From: an uncultured Megasphaera sp.
Lineage (GTDB): Bacteria; Bacillota; Negativicutes; Veillonellales; Megasphaeraceae
Direction of reading: 5' to 3'
DNA: 64,000 nt
Assembly (NCBI RefSeq): GCF_900539295.1
Contig: NZ_UQBH01000010.1
Coordinates: 1-64,000 of the forward strand
Each line of letters begins with the position of its first letter. Within the stretch, counting starts at the first letter, position 1. Of this stretch, positions 39,055-47,583 are shown piece after piece. Under the pieces are notes generated by a model. That model did no database searches. It was not told the origin of the DNA and was given only the letters and a program-made list of their open reading frames with translations. Both the position numbers and the translations under genes were made by a program.

Positions 39055-40020
39055 ATGTTTAAAATGCTGATTTTCAGCTTCATCGTCAGCCTGGTCATCG
39101 GCCTTGCCCTGGGACCCTTTGTCATCAAAAAACTGAAGCAGTTCCACGCCCGCCAGTCTGAACGGGAAGAAGGGCCGGAAAGCCATAAGTACAAAGCCGG
39201 CACGCCGACCATGGGGGGCATCCTCATCTTGACGGCGCTGACCGTGGCCTGCCTTCTCTTCGACCCGATGGAACTGCGAAAGGCCCTGGCCTTGTTCCTG
39301 ACCTTAGGTCACGGCGTCATCGGTTTTCTCGATGATTCCATCAAGGCCGTCAAGCACCGCAACCTGGGCCTTACGGCAAAACAGAAACTGGCCGGCCAGT
39401 TCGTCATGGCTGCCGTTTTCTGCTACATCCTTCAAGCCTTCCTTCATTTTCCCACGACTTTGTGGATTCCTTTCACGTCCATTACCGTTGACTTAGGCAT
39501 TTTCTACTATCTCTTCGTCTTCGTCATGATCGTCGGCACCAGCAATGCCGTCAACCTGACGGACGGACTCGACGGATTGGCTGCCGGTTCGTGCTCGATT
39601 ACGGCCGTTGCTTACGTCGTCATCGCCGTTGCCTTGGGCTATACTCATTTTGCCATTTTCAGCACGGCCCTGACCGGGGCCTGCCTGGGCTTCTTGTTCT
39701 ATAACCAGCATCCGGCTAAAATGTTCATGGGTGACACGGGTTCCCTGGCCCTCGGCGGCGCACTGGCTGCCATGGCCATCCTGACCAAGACCGAACTCTT
39801 GCTCATCCTGGCCGGCGGCCTCTATGTCCTCGAAGCCTTATCGGTCATCATCCAGGTCATTTCCTTCAAAACGCGGGGCGTCCGGGTCTTTAAGATGAGC
39901 CCGATCCACCACCATTTTGAATTGTCCGGATGGAGCGAAGTCAAAGTCGTTACGGTATTTTGGAGCTTTTCGGCGTTAATGGCCATCTTGGCGATTATCG
40001 TCGTCATGGCAGGAAAATAA
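39055..40020 (+). CDS. mraY: Phospho-MurNAc-pentapeptide transferase
   Basis: This 321-residue integral membrane enzyme with about ten helices makes lipid I from UDP-MurNAc-pentapeptide and undecaprenyl phosphate. Motifs: SHKYKAGTPTMGGILIL, GFLDDSIKAVKHRNLG with the Asp pair, NAVNLTDGLDGLAAG, FMGDTGSLALGGALAAMA, and the histidine loop MSPIHHHFELSGWSE. GAAAGGAAG is 8 bases before the ATG and 5 bases separate it from murF. Confidence 0.95.
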   Translation: MFKMLIFSFIVSLVIGLALGPFVIKKLKQFHARQSEREEGPESHKYKAGTPTMGGILILTALTVACLLFDPMELRKALALFLTLGHGVIGFLDDSIKAVKHRNLGLTAKQKLAGQFVMAAVFCYILQAFLHFPTTLWIPFTSITVDLGIFYYLFVFVMIVGTSNAVNLTDGLDGLAAGSCSITAVAYVVIAVALGYTHFAIFSTALTGACLGFLFYNQHPAKMFMGDTGSLALGGALAAMAILTKTELLLILAGGLYVLEALSVIIQVISFKTRGVRVFKMSPIHHHFELSGWSEVKVVTVFWSFSALMAILAIIVVMAGK

Positions 40021-40074
40021 AGACAGCCTTTTCTGATTGTTAAGACCATATTTTACATAAAGCAGGTGTAGGTA

Positions 40075-41442
40075 ATGAGCATCATGGATTTTTCTGGAAA
40101 AAAATTTTTAGTCATCGGCGCGGGCATTAGCGGTCGTGCCGCTTCGCTGGCCTTGGCAGATCACGGGGGGACGGTCGTCCTCAACGACATGAAGGCCATC
40201 GATGTAAGCGAACAGCCGTGGCCTGATCTGGCATCCCGCGGCGTGAAGCTCGTCTTCGGCAGTCAGGAAACGAGCCTCCTCGACGGCATGGATGTCGTCG
40301 TTCCGTCGCCGGTCATTTCTCCGGAAATTCCCATCATGAAAGCAGCTGCTGCCAAGGGGCTTCCCATTTGGAGCGAAGTCGAAGTGGCCTGCCGCGTTAC
40401 CGACGCCGACGTCATCGGCATTACCGGTACTAATGGCAAGACGACGACGACCACCCTGGTGGGGGAAATCATGAAGGCCACGGGCCGTCAGACCGTCGTC
40501 GGCGGCAACATCGGCTACGGCCTTTCGGAACAGGCAGAAGATCTTCCGAAAGAAGCCGTCGTCGTAGCTGAACTTTCGAGTTTCCAGCTCGAATTTACGC
40601 ACAGCCTGAAGGCCAAGGCGGCGGTTATCCTCAATATCACGCCGGACCACTTGGACCGTCACCATACGATGGAAGCCTACAGTGCGGCTAAACAGCGAAT
40701 TTTCCTCAATCAAGACAAGGGCGACTATGCCGTCCTCAACTATGATGATTCCCGCGTCCGGGCCATGGCCGATGCCATGACCAGCAGCGTCCTCTACTTC
40801 TCGACGAGCGGTGAAGTCCCTGAAGGAGCCTTTTATCGGGACGGCGACCTTATTCTGCGCCTTGATGGGCAGGATACCGTCGTCTGTGCTGAATCGGAGC
40901 TCCATCTCTTTGGCAAGCATAATATACAGAATTGCCTGGCGGCCATTCTCTTGACCTATGCTGCCGGGGCCTCCCTTGACGTCATTAGACAGGTCTTACG
41001 GTCTTTTAAAGGGGTTGAACACCGCCTTGAAAAAGTCCGCACCATCCACGATGTGACCTATTATAATGATTCCAAGGGAACCAACGTCGATGCGTCGATG
41101 AAGGCATTGGATGCCTTTCCCAAGGGTCATCTCATCCTCATCGCCGGGGGCTATGATAAACAGACGCCCCTCGATGATTTTATGGCTTTAGCAGCCAAAA
41201 GGGTCGACACGCTGATCCTCATCGGCGATGCCGCCGACCGTTTTGAAGAAGCTGCTAAAAAAGCGGGCATTGCAGATATCCGCCGTACCGGTTATAGTAT
41301 GGAAGGGGCGATCATGCTGGCCCGCAGTATCGCCAAAGCTCCTCAGGCCGTTCTCCTTTCGCCGGCTTGCTCGAGCTTTGATATGTATGACAATTTTGAA
41401 CAGCGGGGCCGTGTCTTTAAAGGCATTGTCAACGCTATCTGA
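40075..41442 (+). CDS. murD: UDP-MurNAc-L-alanine:D-glutamate ligase
   Basis: This 455-residue enzyme adds D-glutamate to UDP-MurNAc-L-Ala. VIGAGISGRAASLAL is the N-terminal UDP site, GITGTNGKTTTTTLVGEI the ATP loop, NITPDHLDRHHTMEAY and TYYNDSKGTNVDASMKAL the ligase and carboxyl-site motifs, and LLSPACSSFDMYDNFEQRG the C-terminal MurD motif. AGCAGGTGTAGG lies before the ATG. The flippase/glycosyltransferase gene ftsW, usually next to murD, is absent. Confidence 0.95.
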   Translation: MSIMDFSGKKFLVIGAGISGRAASLALADHGGTVVLNDMKAIDVSEQPWPDLASRGVKLVFGSQETSLLDGMDVVVPSPVISPEIPIMKAAAAKGLPIWSEVEVACRVTDADVIGITGTNGKTTTTTLVGEIMKATGRQTVVGGNIGYGLSEQAEDLPKEAVVVAELSSFQLEFTHSLKAKAAVILNITPDHLDRHHTMEAYSAAKQRIFLNQDKGDYAVLNYDDSRVRAMADAMTSSVLYFSTSGEVPEGAFYRDGDLILRLDGQDTVVCAESELHLFGKHNIQNCLAAILLTYAAGASLDVIRQVLRSFKGVEHRLEKVRTIHDVTYYNDSKGTNVDASMKALDAFPKGHLILIAGGYDKQTPLDDFMALAAKRVDTLILIGDAADRFEEAAKKAGIADIRRTGYSMEGAIMLARSIAKAPQAVLLSPACSSFDMYDNFEQRGRVFKGIVNAI

Positions 41443-41476
41443 TAATAGTTAACACAGTCGACAGGAGGCAGGAAAC

Positions 41477-42598
41477 ATGCGTCGAGTTATTATTTCCGGA
41501 GGCGGCACAGGCGGCCACATCTACCCGGCTATTACCATTGCCCGGGCGATCGCCGACATCGAGCCTACCGAATTTCTCTACGTCGGCTCCAAAATCGGCC
41601 TGGAAAATACCTTGATTCCCAAAGAAGGGCTGCCCTTCGTCACCCTCGACGTGCGGGGCCTCGAACGGAAGATTTCCGTCCGCAACCTGGTCACCCTCGG
41701 GAAGACAGCAGCCAGCCTGATTAAGGCAGAAGGCATTATCCATGAATTTAAACCGGACGTCGTCATCGGTACAGGCGGTTTTGTCTGCGGCCCGGTACTG
41801 TTAGCCGCCAGTCTCAGCGGTGTACCGTCCCTGATCCAGGAACAAAACGTCATTCCCGGCGTTACCAATACGATTTTGAGCCGCTTTGTCAATCGCGTCG
41901 CTCTCGGCTATGAAGAAGCTGCCGAGCGCTTTCGCAGAAAGAGCATTCTCGTTTATACAGGCAATCCCGTCCGCAAGGATATTTTGACGGTCACCCGTGA
42001 AGAGGGCCGGAAAAAACTGGGATTGGATCCTCATAAATTCACCCTCCTCGTCGCCGGCGGAAGCCGCGGTGCCCGCAGCATCAACACGGCGATGATCGAG
42101 GTCCATAAACATTTTCGAAACGACGATACGATCCAGATCCTCCACGTTACGGGCGATCACGAATACGACCGCGTCGTAAAGCAGCTGTCAGGCATTGAAT
42201 GCCGCGGCCGCTATGGCAAGGGGAGTCGTATCATCCCTTATCTTCACCACATGCCGGAAGCCTTGGCTGCCTGCGACCTGGCCGTATACCGAGCCGGTGC
42301 CGTCGGCCTTGCCGAGCTGACCGTCCGCGGTGTACCGTCGATTCTCATTCCCTATCCTTACGCGGCGGAAGATCATCAGCGCTACAATGCACAGGCCCTG
42401 GTCATGTGCGGCGCTGCCAAGATGATCCTCGACAAGATGCTGAACGGACGGGAATTACTGGAAGAAATCATCCATTTAAAAGAAGATCCGGCGGCCCTAG
42501 CCGCCATGGGCAAGGCCAGCCGTTCCATGGGTAAGCCCCAGGCGGCCCGCGATATTGCCGAACTGGCCTTATCGATTTCTCGAAAACGTAATCCGTAA
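41477..42598 (+). CDS. murG: UDP-GlcNAc:lipid I N-acetylglucosaminyltransferase
   Basis: This 373-residue GT28 enzyme converts lipid I to lipid II at the inner membrane. Motifs: ISGGGTGGHIYPAITIARAI, GTGGFVCGPVLLAASLSGV, EQNVIPGVTNTILSRFVNRV, VAGGSRGARSINTAM and the donor-site segment AVGLAELTVRGVPSILIPYP. GACAGGAGG is 11 bases before the ATG. Followed by murC within 13 bases. Confidence 0.95.
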   Translation: MRRVIISGGGTGGHIYPAITIARAIADIEPTEFLYVGSKIGLENTLIPKEGLPFVTLDVRGLERKISVRNLVTLGKTAASLIKAEGIIHEFKPDVVIGTGGFVCGPVLLAASLSGVPSLIQEQNVIPGVTNTILSRFVNRVALGYEEAAERFRRKSILVYTGNPVRKDILTVTREEGRKKLGLDPHKFTLLVAGGSRGARSINTAMIEVHKHFRNDDTIQILHVTGDHEYDRVVKQLSGIECRGRYGKGSRIIPYLHHMPEALAACDLAVYRAGAVGLAELTVRGVPSILIPYPYAAEDHQRYNAQALVMCGAAKMILDKMLNGRELLEEIIHLKEDPAALAAMGKASRSMGKPQAARDIAELALSISRKRNP

Positions 42599-42611
42599 CA
42601 GGAGAAGAAGG

Positions 42612-44015
42612 GTGTGGAATAAACCTATGGTTAATCTGAACGATGTTGCAAACGTTCATTTTATTGGGATTGCCGGCGCCGGAATGCGGGCAATTGCCAA
42701 CGTTTTTATTGAAAAAGGATATCGCGTATCCGGCTCAGATCTCAAAGCCTCGCCTGTAACGGAGCAATTTGCCAAGCGCGGAGCCCGTATCTGCATCGGA
42801 CAAAGCCCTGAAAATCTGCAGGACGCTCAGGTCGTCGTCATCTCGTCGGCCATCCGCGACAACAATGTCGAACTCGTCGAAGCCCGCCGCCGGAACATTC
42901 CGGTCATCCACCGCTCCGACGCCCTGGTCCATATCATGAGCTGGGGGAAGGGGATTTCCGTTGCCGGTGCCCACGGCAAGACGACGACGTCGTCCATGCT
43001 GGGACAGGTCTTTGAAGAATGCCGGCAGGACCCGACTATCGTCATTGGCGGGGAAGTCGACTATCTGCACAGCAATTCCATCTTGGGGAAAGGCCAGTAT
43101 GTCATTGCCGAAGCCGATGAAAGCGACGGCACCTTCCTCAAGCAGCATCCGTATATCGCCGTCGTCACCAATATCGACGCCGACCATATGGATCATTACA
43201 ACTCCCTCGATAACGTCATCGCCGCCTTTAAGGAATTCATACAGAAACTCGATGCCGAAGAAGGCCTGGCCGTCTTGTGCTTTGAAAACGACAAGATCCG
43301 TGCCCTGGCACCGACGACGGGACGGCGCTACGTCTCGTACGGCCTCGAACAGCCGGCAGACTATCAGGCCAGAGACCTCCATTACCTTAAGGGGAAACTC
43401 CACTTCAGCGTCTATAAAGGCGGTCAGAAGATGGGGGATATGGTCCTGAATGTACCGGGCCGACACAACGTCTTAAACGCACTTGCGACGACGGCTGTTG
43501 CCGATGCCTGCGGCCTTCCCTTTAAAGAAATCGCAGCGGCTATGAGCCATTTCCACGGAGCTAAACGCCGTTTCCAGACCAAGGGCTTTGTCGGTGACGT
43601 CTGGGTCGTCGATGACTATGCCCACCATCCGACGGAAATCAACGCCACCTTGACGGCTGCCCGCGACATGGGGACCCACCGCGTCGTCTGTCTCTTCCAG
43701 CCTCACCGCTATACGCGTACCCAGCTCCTCCTCGACCAGTACGGCAGCGCCTTTGCCAAGGCCGATAAACTGATCGTGACCGACGTTTACAGTGCCGGTG
43801 AAGATCCCATTCCCGGCGTGTCGGGCGAACTCATTGCCAAAAAGGTCAAGGAAACGACGGGACAAGACGTCATTTACATTCCTCATAAAGAAGATTTGGT
43901 TTCCTATTTGAAAGAAAACTCCCAGCCCCTCGATTTAGTCATCACCATGGGGGCCGGAGACATTTATAAAGTCGGCGAACAGTACATTGCCGAAGCGAAA
44001 GAAATGGAGAAATAA
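42612..44015 (+). CDS. murC: UDP-MurNAc:L-alanine ligase
   Basis: This 467-residue ligase adds L-alanine to UDP-MurNAc. VHFIGIAGAGMRAIANVFIE is the UDP-binding start, SVAGAHGKTTTSSMLGQ the ATP loop, EADESDGTFLKQHP and VDDYAHHPTEINATL the later motifs, and FQPHRYTRTQLLLDQYG the MurC-specific C-terminal stretch. I chose GTG because AGGAG lies 7 bases before it; ATG 42627, five codons later, is a possible alternative. murB, often fused or adjacent, is not present. Confidence 0.93.
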   Translation: MWNKPMVNLNDVANVHFIGIAGAGMRAIANVFIEKGYRVSGSDLKASPVTEQFAKRGARICIGQSPENLQDAQVVVISSAIRDNNVELVEARRRNIPVIHRSDALVHIMSWGKGISVAGAHGKTTTSSMLGQVFEECRQDPTIVIGGEVDYLHSNSILGKGQYVIAEADESDGTFLKQHPYIAVVTNIDADHMDHYNSLDNVIAAFKEFIQKLDAEEGLAVLCFENDKIRALAPTTGRRYVSYGLEQPADYQARDLHYLKGKLHFSVYKGGQKMGDMVLNVPGRHNVLNALATTAVADACGLPFKEIAAAMSHFHGAKRRFQTKGFVGDVWVVDDYAHHPTEINATLTAARDMGTHRVVCLFQPHRYTRTQLLLDQYGSAFAKADKLIVTDVYSAGEDPIPGVSGELIAKKVKETTGQDVIYIPHKEDLVSYLKENSQPLDLVITMGAGDIYKVGEQYIAEAKEMEK

Positions 44016-44018
44016 CGC

Positions 44019-44957
44019 ATGGAAGACATGAAAGGTAAACATATTGCCGTCGTCGTCGGCGGCCCTTCGACCGAAGCGGAAGTATCGCGCCGCACGGGAG
44101 CTGCCATTGCCGAAGCACTGAAGACAAAAGGCTATGCCATCGAAACGATTGAACTCGTTCCGCACACCCTGGCCGAAACTTTGAAAGAAAAGAAAATCGA
44201 CGTCGTATTCAACGCTCTTCACGGCCGTTACGGCGAAGACGGTGTCCTTCAGGGCCTGTGTGAAATGATCGGCATTCCCTATACCGGTCCCGGCGTCATG
44301 GCCAGTGCCGTCGGCATGAACAAGGTCATGAGCAAGGCTGCTTTCAAAGGCGCCGGCATTGCGACGGCTCCCTTTGCTTACTACTTTGCCAGTGATGACC
44401 GCCAGGCTATTATGGCCGACATCGAAAAACAGTTTTCCCTGCCCGTGGTCATCAAGTCGTCCGGCCAGGGCTCGAGCATCGGTACGGTCATCGTAACGAC
44501 GCGGGAAGAACTGGAACCGGCCCTTGAAGAAGCCTTTAAGTACAGCGCATCCATCGTAGCTGAAGCCTTTATCGACGGCGATGAATTTACCGTTGCCGTC
44601 ATGGATGACCTGGCCTTTCCTGTCATCCAGATCGTCTCCAGCACGGGGAAATACGATTTCTATTCGAAATACGAACCGGGGATTGCCAAGCACATCTGCC
44701 CGGCGCCCATTTCACCGGCTCTGACAAAGGAAATGCAGGACCTGGCCTTAAAGGTATTCCGCCTCTGCCACTGCAGCGGCGTGTCCCGCGTCGATATGAT
44801 GACCGATAAAGAAGGCCATCCCTTTGTACTTGAAATCAATACCGTGCCGGGCATGACGGCGACCAGTTTGGTTCCCGACGCTGCTCGGGCCATGGGCCTT
44901 TCTTTTGAAGATTTATGCGAAAAGATTTTGCTCGAAGCATCGGTAGGTAAATTTTGA
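44019..44957 (+). CDS. ddl: D-alanine:D-alanine ligase
   Basis: This is a 312-residue ATP-grasp enzyme. VVVGGPSTEAEVSRRTG at the start, FNALHGRYGEDGVLQGLCEM, PYTGPGVMASAVGMNKVMSK and SSGQGSSIGTVIV for ATP, and HPFVLEINTVPGMTATSLVP for Mg and substrate are all present. It supplies the dipeptide used by MurF. A tyrosine-type specificity position (YTGPGV region) favours D-Ala-D-Ala over D-lactate, as inferred from family rules. It shares 1 base with ftsQ. Confidence 0.94.
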   Translation: MEDMKGKHIAVVVGGPSTEAEVSRRTGAAIAEALKTKGYAIETIELVPHTLAETLKEKKIDVVFNALHGRYGEDGVLQGLCEMIGIPYTGPGVMASAVGMNKVMSKAAFKGAGIATAPFAYYFASDDRQAIMADIEKQFSLPVVIKSSGQGSSIGTVIVTTREELEPALEEAFKYSASIVAEAFIDGDEFTVAVMDDLAFPVIQIVSSTGKYDFYSKYEPGIAKHICPAPISPALTKEMQDLALKVFRLCHCSGVSRVDMMTDKEGHPFVLEINTVPGMTATSLVPDAARAMGLSFEDLCEKILLEASVGKF

Positions 44958-45865
44958 TGAAACAGCATCCATATCCGGGAAGGCGGCCGCGAGCGGTGGT
45001 GCCGAACGATCCTCATGACGTCTTTGTGCCTCCTCATCTTGACCGGGATCCCCTGGGCAGCGATGAGGATCGGAGACTGGCTGAAGAAGAGGAACGTCGC
45101 CGCCAGCAGATGCGTCAGGCTGCCAGACTGAAGAAAAAGAGAAAGAAGCAGAAACAAGCGCAGGCTCACCGGCGCCGATGCACGATCATCCTTACGGTTA
45201 TCGGCATCTTTGCCGTCTGGCTCTTCCTGCGGCTGGCACCGGTTCCCTTTGGCACGCTCATCGTCGACGGCAATGAAAACATGTCCTTTGACGATGTCTA
45301 CCGCGCCGCCGGAGCCTATTCCTACGTCAACGTCGTCCAGCTGTCGACGGACGGCATCGAAGAACGGTTGAAAAAAGACCTGCGTATTGCCGATGCCACC
45401 GTCACCCGTGAATTTCCGGCGACGATCCGCATCGACATGACCGAACGCAAGCCGGCTGCCATCATTACGACGCTCTACGGCTTTGCCTACGTCGACAAGA
45501 CCGGCCGGGTCATCGATTTAGAACCGCAGATCAAAGGCGTTTCCCTGCCCATCATGACCGGCAAGAAAGTCGACAACCTGCTCCTTGGCGATACGATTAA
45601 TGATCCGACCCTCCAGGCCGCTATGGTATACCTCCAGAGCCTGCCGCCGGATCTGCTCAAGACGATTGCTGAAGTAAACGTCGGCAACCCTGAAAGCATC
45701 GTCGCCTATACGACCGATTCCGTTCCCATCCGCCTCGGCCGGGGAGACGATCCGGCCGAACGGGCTAAGATGACCGAAACCCTGCTGACGGAAGCTCGGA
45801 ACAACGGAATCAACGTCCAGTATATCGATACCGATCTCAGAGCCCCGTCCATCAAGGCAAAATAA
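44957..45865 (+). CDS. ftsQ: Cell division protein FtsQ/DivIB
   Basis: This 302-residue bitopic divisome protein has an unusually long, highly charged cytoplasmic N-terminus (residues 1-75, acidic then Arg/Lys-rich with a short coiled coil RLAEEEERRRQQMRQAARL). A membrane helix (about 76-95, TIILTVIGIFAVWLFLRL), a POTRA domain (FGTLIVDGNENMSFDDVYRA) and the FtsQ domain (AYVDKTGRVIDLEP) follow. It acts with FtsL and FtsB/DivIC. The start ATG shares one base with the ddl stop. Confidence 0.88.
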   Translation: MKQHPYPGRRPRAVVPNDPHDVFVPPHLDRDPLGSDEDRRLAEEEERRRQQMRQAARLKKKRKKQKQAQAHRRRCTIILTVIGIFAVWLFLRLAPVPFGTLIVDGNENMSFDDVYRAAGAYSYVNVVQLSTDGIEERLKKDLRIADATVTREFPATIRIDMTERKPAAIITTLYGFAYVDKTGRVIDLEPQIKGVSLPIMTGKKVDNLLLGDTINDPTLQAAMVYLQSLPPDLLKTIAEVNVGNPESIVAYTTDSVPIRLGRGDDPAERAKMTETLLTEARNNGINVQYIDTDLRAPSIKAK

Positions 45866-45984
45866 ACAGGCTTGGGGCCTTGATTTTTAAAAACAGCTAG
45901 ATAATTTTTCTAAGATAGTGTAAAATAATAAAGAATCCTACTGCACAAGGTGTGCGTATAGAGTCCGAAGGAGGAAAATGCGAT

Positions 45985-47022
45985 ATGGCAGAGTTTGCGA
46001 ATATAAAAGTAATTGGTGTCGGCGGCGGCGGTAACAACGCTGTCAACCGTATGATAGAAAGTGGGTTGCAGGGGGTCCAGTTCATCTCGGTCAACACGGA
46101 AGACCAGGTACTGGAAGTGTCCCAGGCCGATGTTAAGATTCAGATCGGCGAAAAATTGACCCGAGGCCTCGGTGCCGGCGCCAACCCCCAGGTCGGTGAA
46201 CAGGCAGCTCTTGAAAGTAAAGAAGAAATCATCAAGGCTCTCCAAGGTGCCGATATGGTATTCGTTACGGCCGGCATGGGCGGCGGTACCGGCACCGGTG
46301 CAGCGCCTATCGTAGCTGAATGTGCTAAGGAAATGGGCGCCCTTACGGTCGCTGTCGTTACCAAGCCGTTCTTGTTTGAAGGCAAGCGCCGCAGAGAAGT
46401 TGCCGAAAAAGGTGCCGACTACTTGAAGGAAAAAGTCGATACCATCATCACTATTCCTAATGATAAACTGCTCCAGATTATCGACAAGAAGACGCCTCTT
46501 AAAGACGCTTTCCTCGTCGCTGACGACGTACTCCGCCAGGGCGTTCAGGGCATTTCCGACTTGATTACGACGACTGGTCTTATCAACCTCGACTTTGCCG
46601 ACGTCAAGACCATCATGTCCGACCAGGGCGAAGCCATCATGGGCATTGGCATCGGTTCCGGTGAAAACCGTGCTGTCGAAGCTGTCGACGGTGCTATTCA
46701 CAGTGCCCTCTTAGAAATGAGCATCGACGGCGCGCAGAGCATCCTGCTCAACGTCACCGGCGGTCCGGACGTCAGCTTGTACGAAATCAACGAAGCTGCT
46801 GAAAAAGTGGCTGAAGCCGTTGATCCGGAAGCCAACATCATCTTCGGTTCGGTCATCGATCCGGACATGGAAGATTCGATCCGCATTACGGTCGTCGCTA
46901 CGGGTTTCGGTAAAGAACCGTCTTCGATTCCTTCTTTCGGACAGGGAACGGGCGGAACGACAAAATCCGGCGATAAAAAAGATAGTGCCGGCGGCGTAGA
47001 AATTCCTGCGTGGATGAGATAA
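45985..47022 (+). CDS. ftsZ: Cell division GTPase FtsZ
   Basis: This 345-residue tubulin homologue forms the Z ring. KVIGVGGGGNNAVNRM and the GTP signature GGGTGTG (residues 99-105) are intact, and the T7-loop region is NLDFADVKTIMS. The variable linker is very short (about 25 residues), and the conserved tail reads VEIPAWMR, the peptide that docks FtsA, SepF and others. The ATG was set by family start with GGAGG 10 bases upstream; an ATG 7 bases earlier is out of frame. ftsA is not adjacent. TAAAAT at 45921-45926 may be the -10 of its own promoter. Confidence 0.96.
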   Translation: MAEFANIKVIGVGGGGNNAVNRMIESGLQGVQFISVNTEDQVLEVSQADVKIQIGEKLTRGLGAGANPQVGEQAALESKEEIIKALQGADMVFVTAGMGGGTGTGAAPIVAECAKEMGALTVAVVTKPFLFEGKRRREVAEKGADYLKEKVDTIITIPNDKLLQIIDKKTPLKDAFLVADDVLRQGVQGISDLITTTGLINLDFADVKTIMSDQGEAIMGIGIGSGENRAVEAVDGAIHSALLEMSIDGAQSILLNVTGGPDVSLYEINEAAEKVAEAVDPEANIIFGSVIDPDMEDSIRITVVATGFGKEPSSIPSFGQGTGGTTKSGDKKDSAGGVEIPAWMR

Positions 47023-47030
47023 TCAGCATG

Positions 47031-47064
47031 AAAAAAAGCGGATCCCGGCGGACCCGCTTTTTTT
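47031..47064 (+). terminator. Terminator of ftsZ
   Basis: AAAAAAAGCGG-A-TCC pairs with GGA-C-CCGCTTTTTTT with one A-C mismatch; a strong T tract ends the division cluster. Confidence 0.85.
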
Positions 47065-47097
47065 GAAAATATCGTCGGAAAGAAGGTAGGAAGAAGG

Positions 47098-47562
47098 ATG
47101 AGATGCCCATTTTGCCAATGTGCAGATACAAAAGTAACCGATTCACGGGCAACCGATGATGGCAAAGCTATCCGCCGCCGCCGCGAATGCCAGCAGTGCG
47201 GCCGCCGGTTTACGACGTATGAGATGGTCGAAGAAGTCCCGCTCATCGTCGTCAAGAAAGACGGACGGCATGAACTGTTTGACCGCAATAAGTTGATCAA
47301 CGGCCTGCTTCGGGCCTGCAACAAGCGGGAAGTCACGCGCCGGCAGCTGGAAGAGATTGTCACCAAGGTTGAACGCAATATCCGCAACACACTGGCTCAG
47401 GAAGTGTCCAGTGAAAAAATAGGGGAAATGGTTTTGCGCGAACTTCGCTCTGTCGATGCCGTTGCCTATATCCGCTTTGCTTCCGTATACCGCGAGTTTG
47501 CCGACTTGGAAAGTTTTATGGCTGAATTGAAGTATCTCATGGGTACGAAAGAACAAAAATAA
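47098..47562 (+). CDS. nrdR: Transcriptional repressor NrdR
   Basis: This 154-residue regulator of ribonucleotide reductase genes has a zinc ribbon formed by Cys3, Cys6, Cys31 and Cys34 (MRCPFCQCADTKVTDSRA, ECQQCGRRFTTYE). An ATP-cone follows (VVKKDGRHELFDRNKLINGL) that senses ATP/dATP. Its targets are NrdR boxes in front of nrd operons, none of which were noticed here. AGAAGGTAGGAAGAAGG before the ATG offers the ribosome site. It lies between ftsZ and the heptose operon. Confidence 0.96.
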   Translation: MRCPFCQCADTKVTDSRATDDGKAIRRRRECQQCGRRFTTYEMVEEVPLIVVKKDGRHELFDRNKLINGLLRACNKREVTRRQLEEIVTKVERNIRNTLAQEVSSEKIGEMVLRELRSVDAVAYIRFASVYREFADLESFMAELKYLMGTKEQK

Positions 47563-47583
47563 GAGATTGAATCGAGGAACGCT

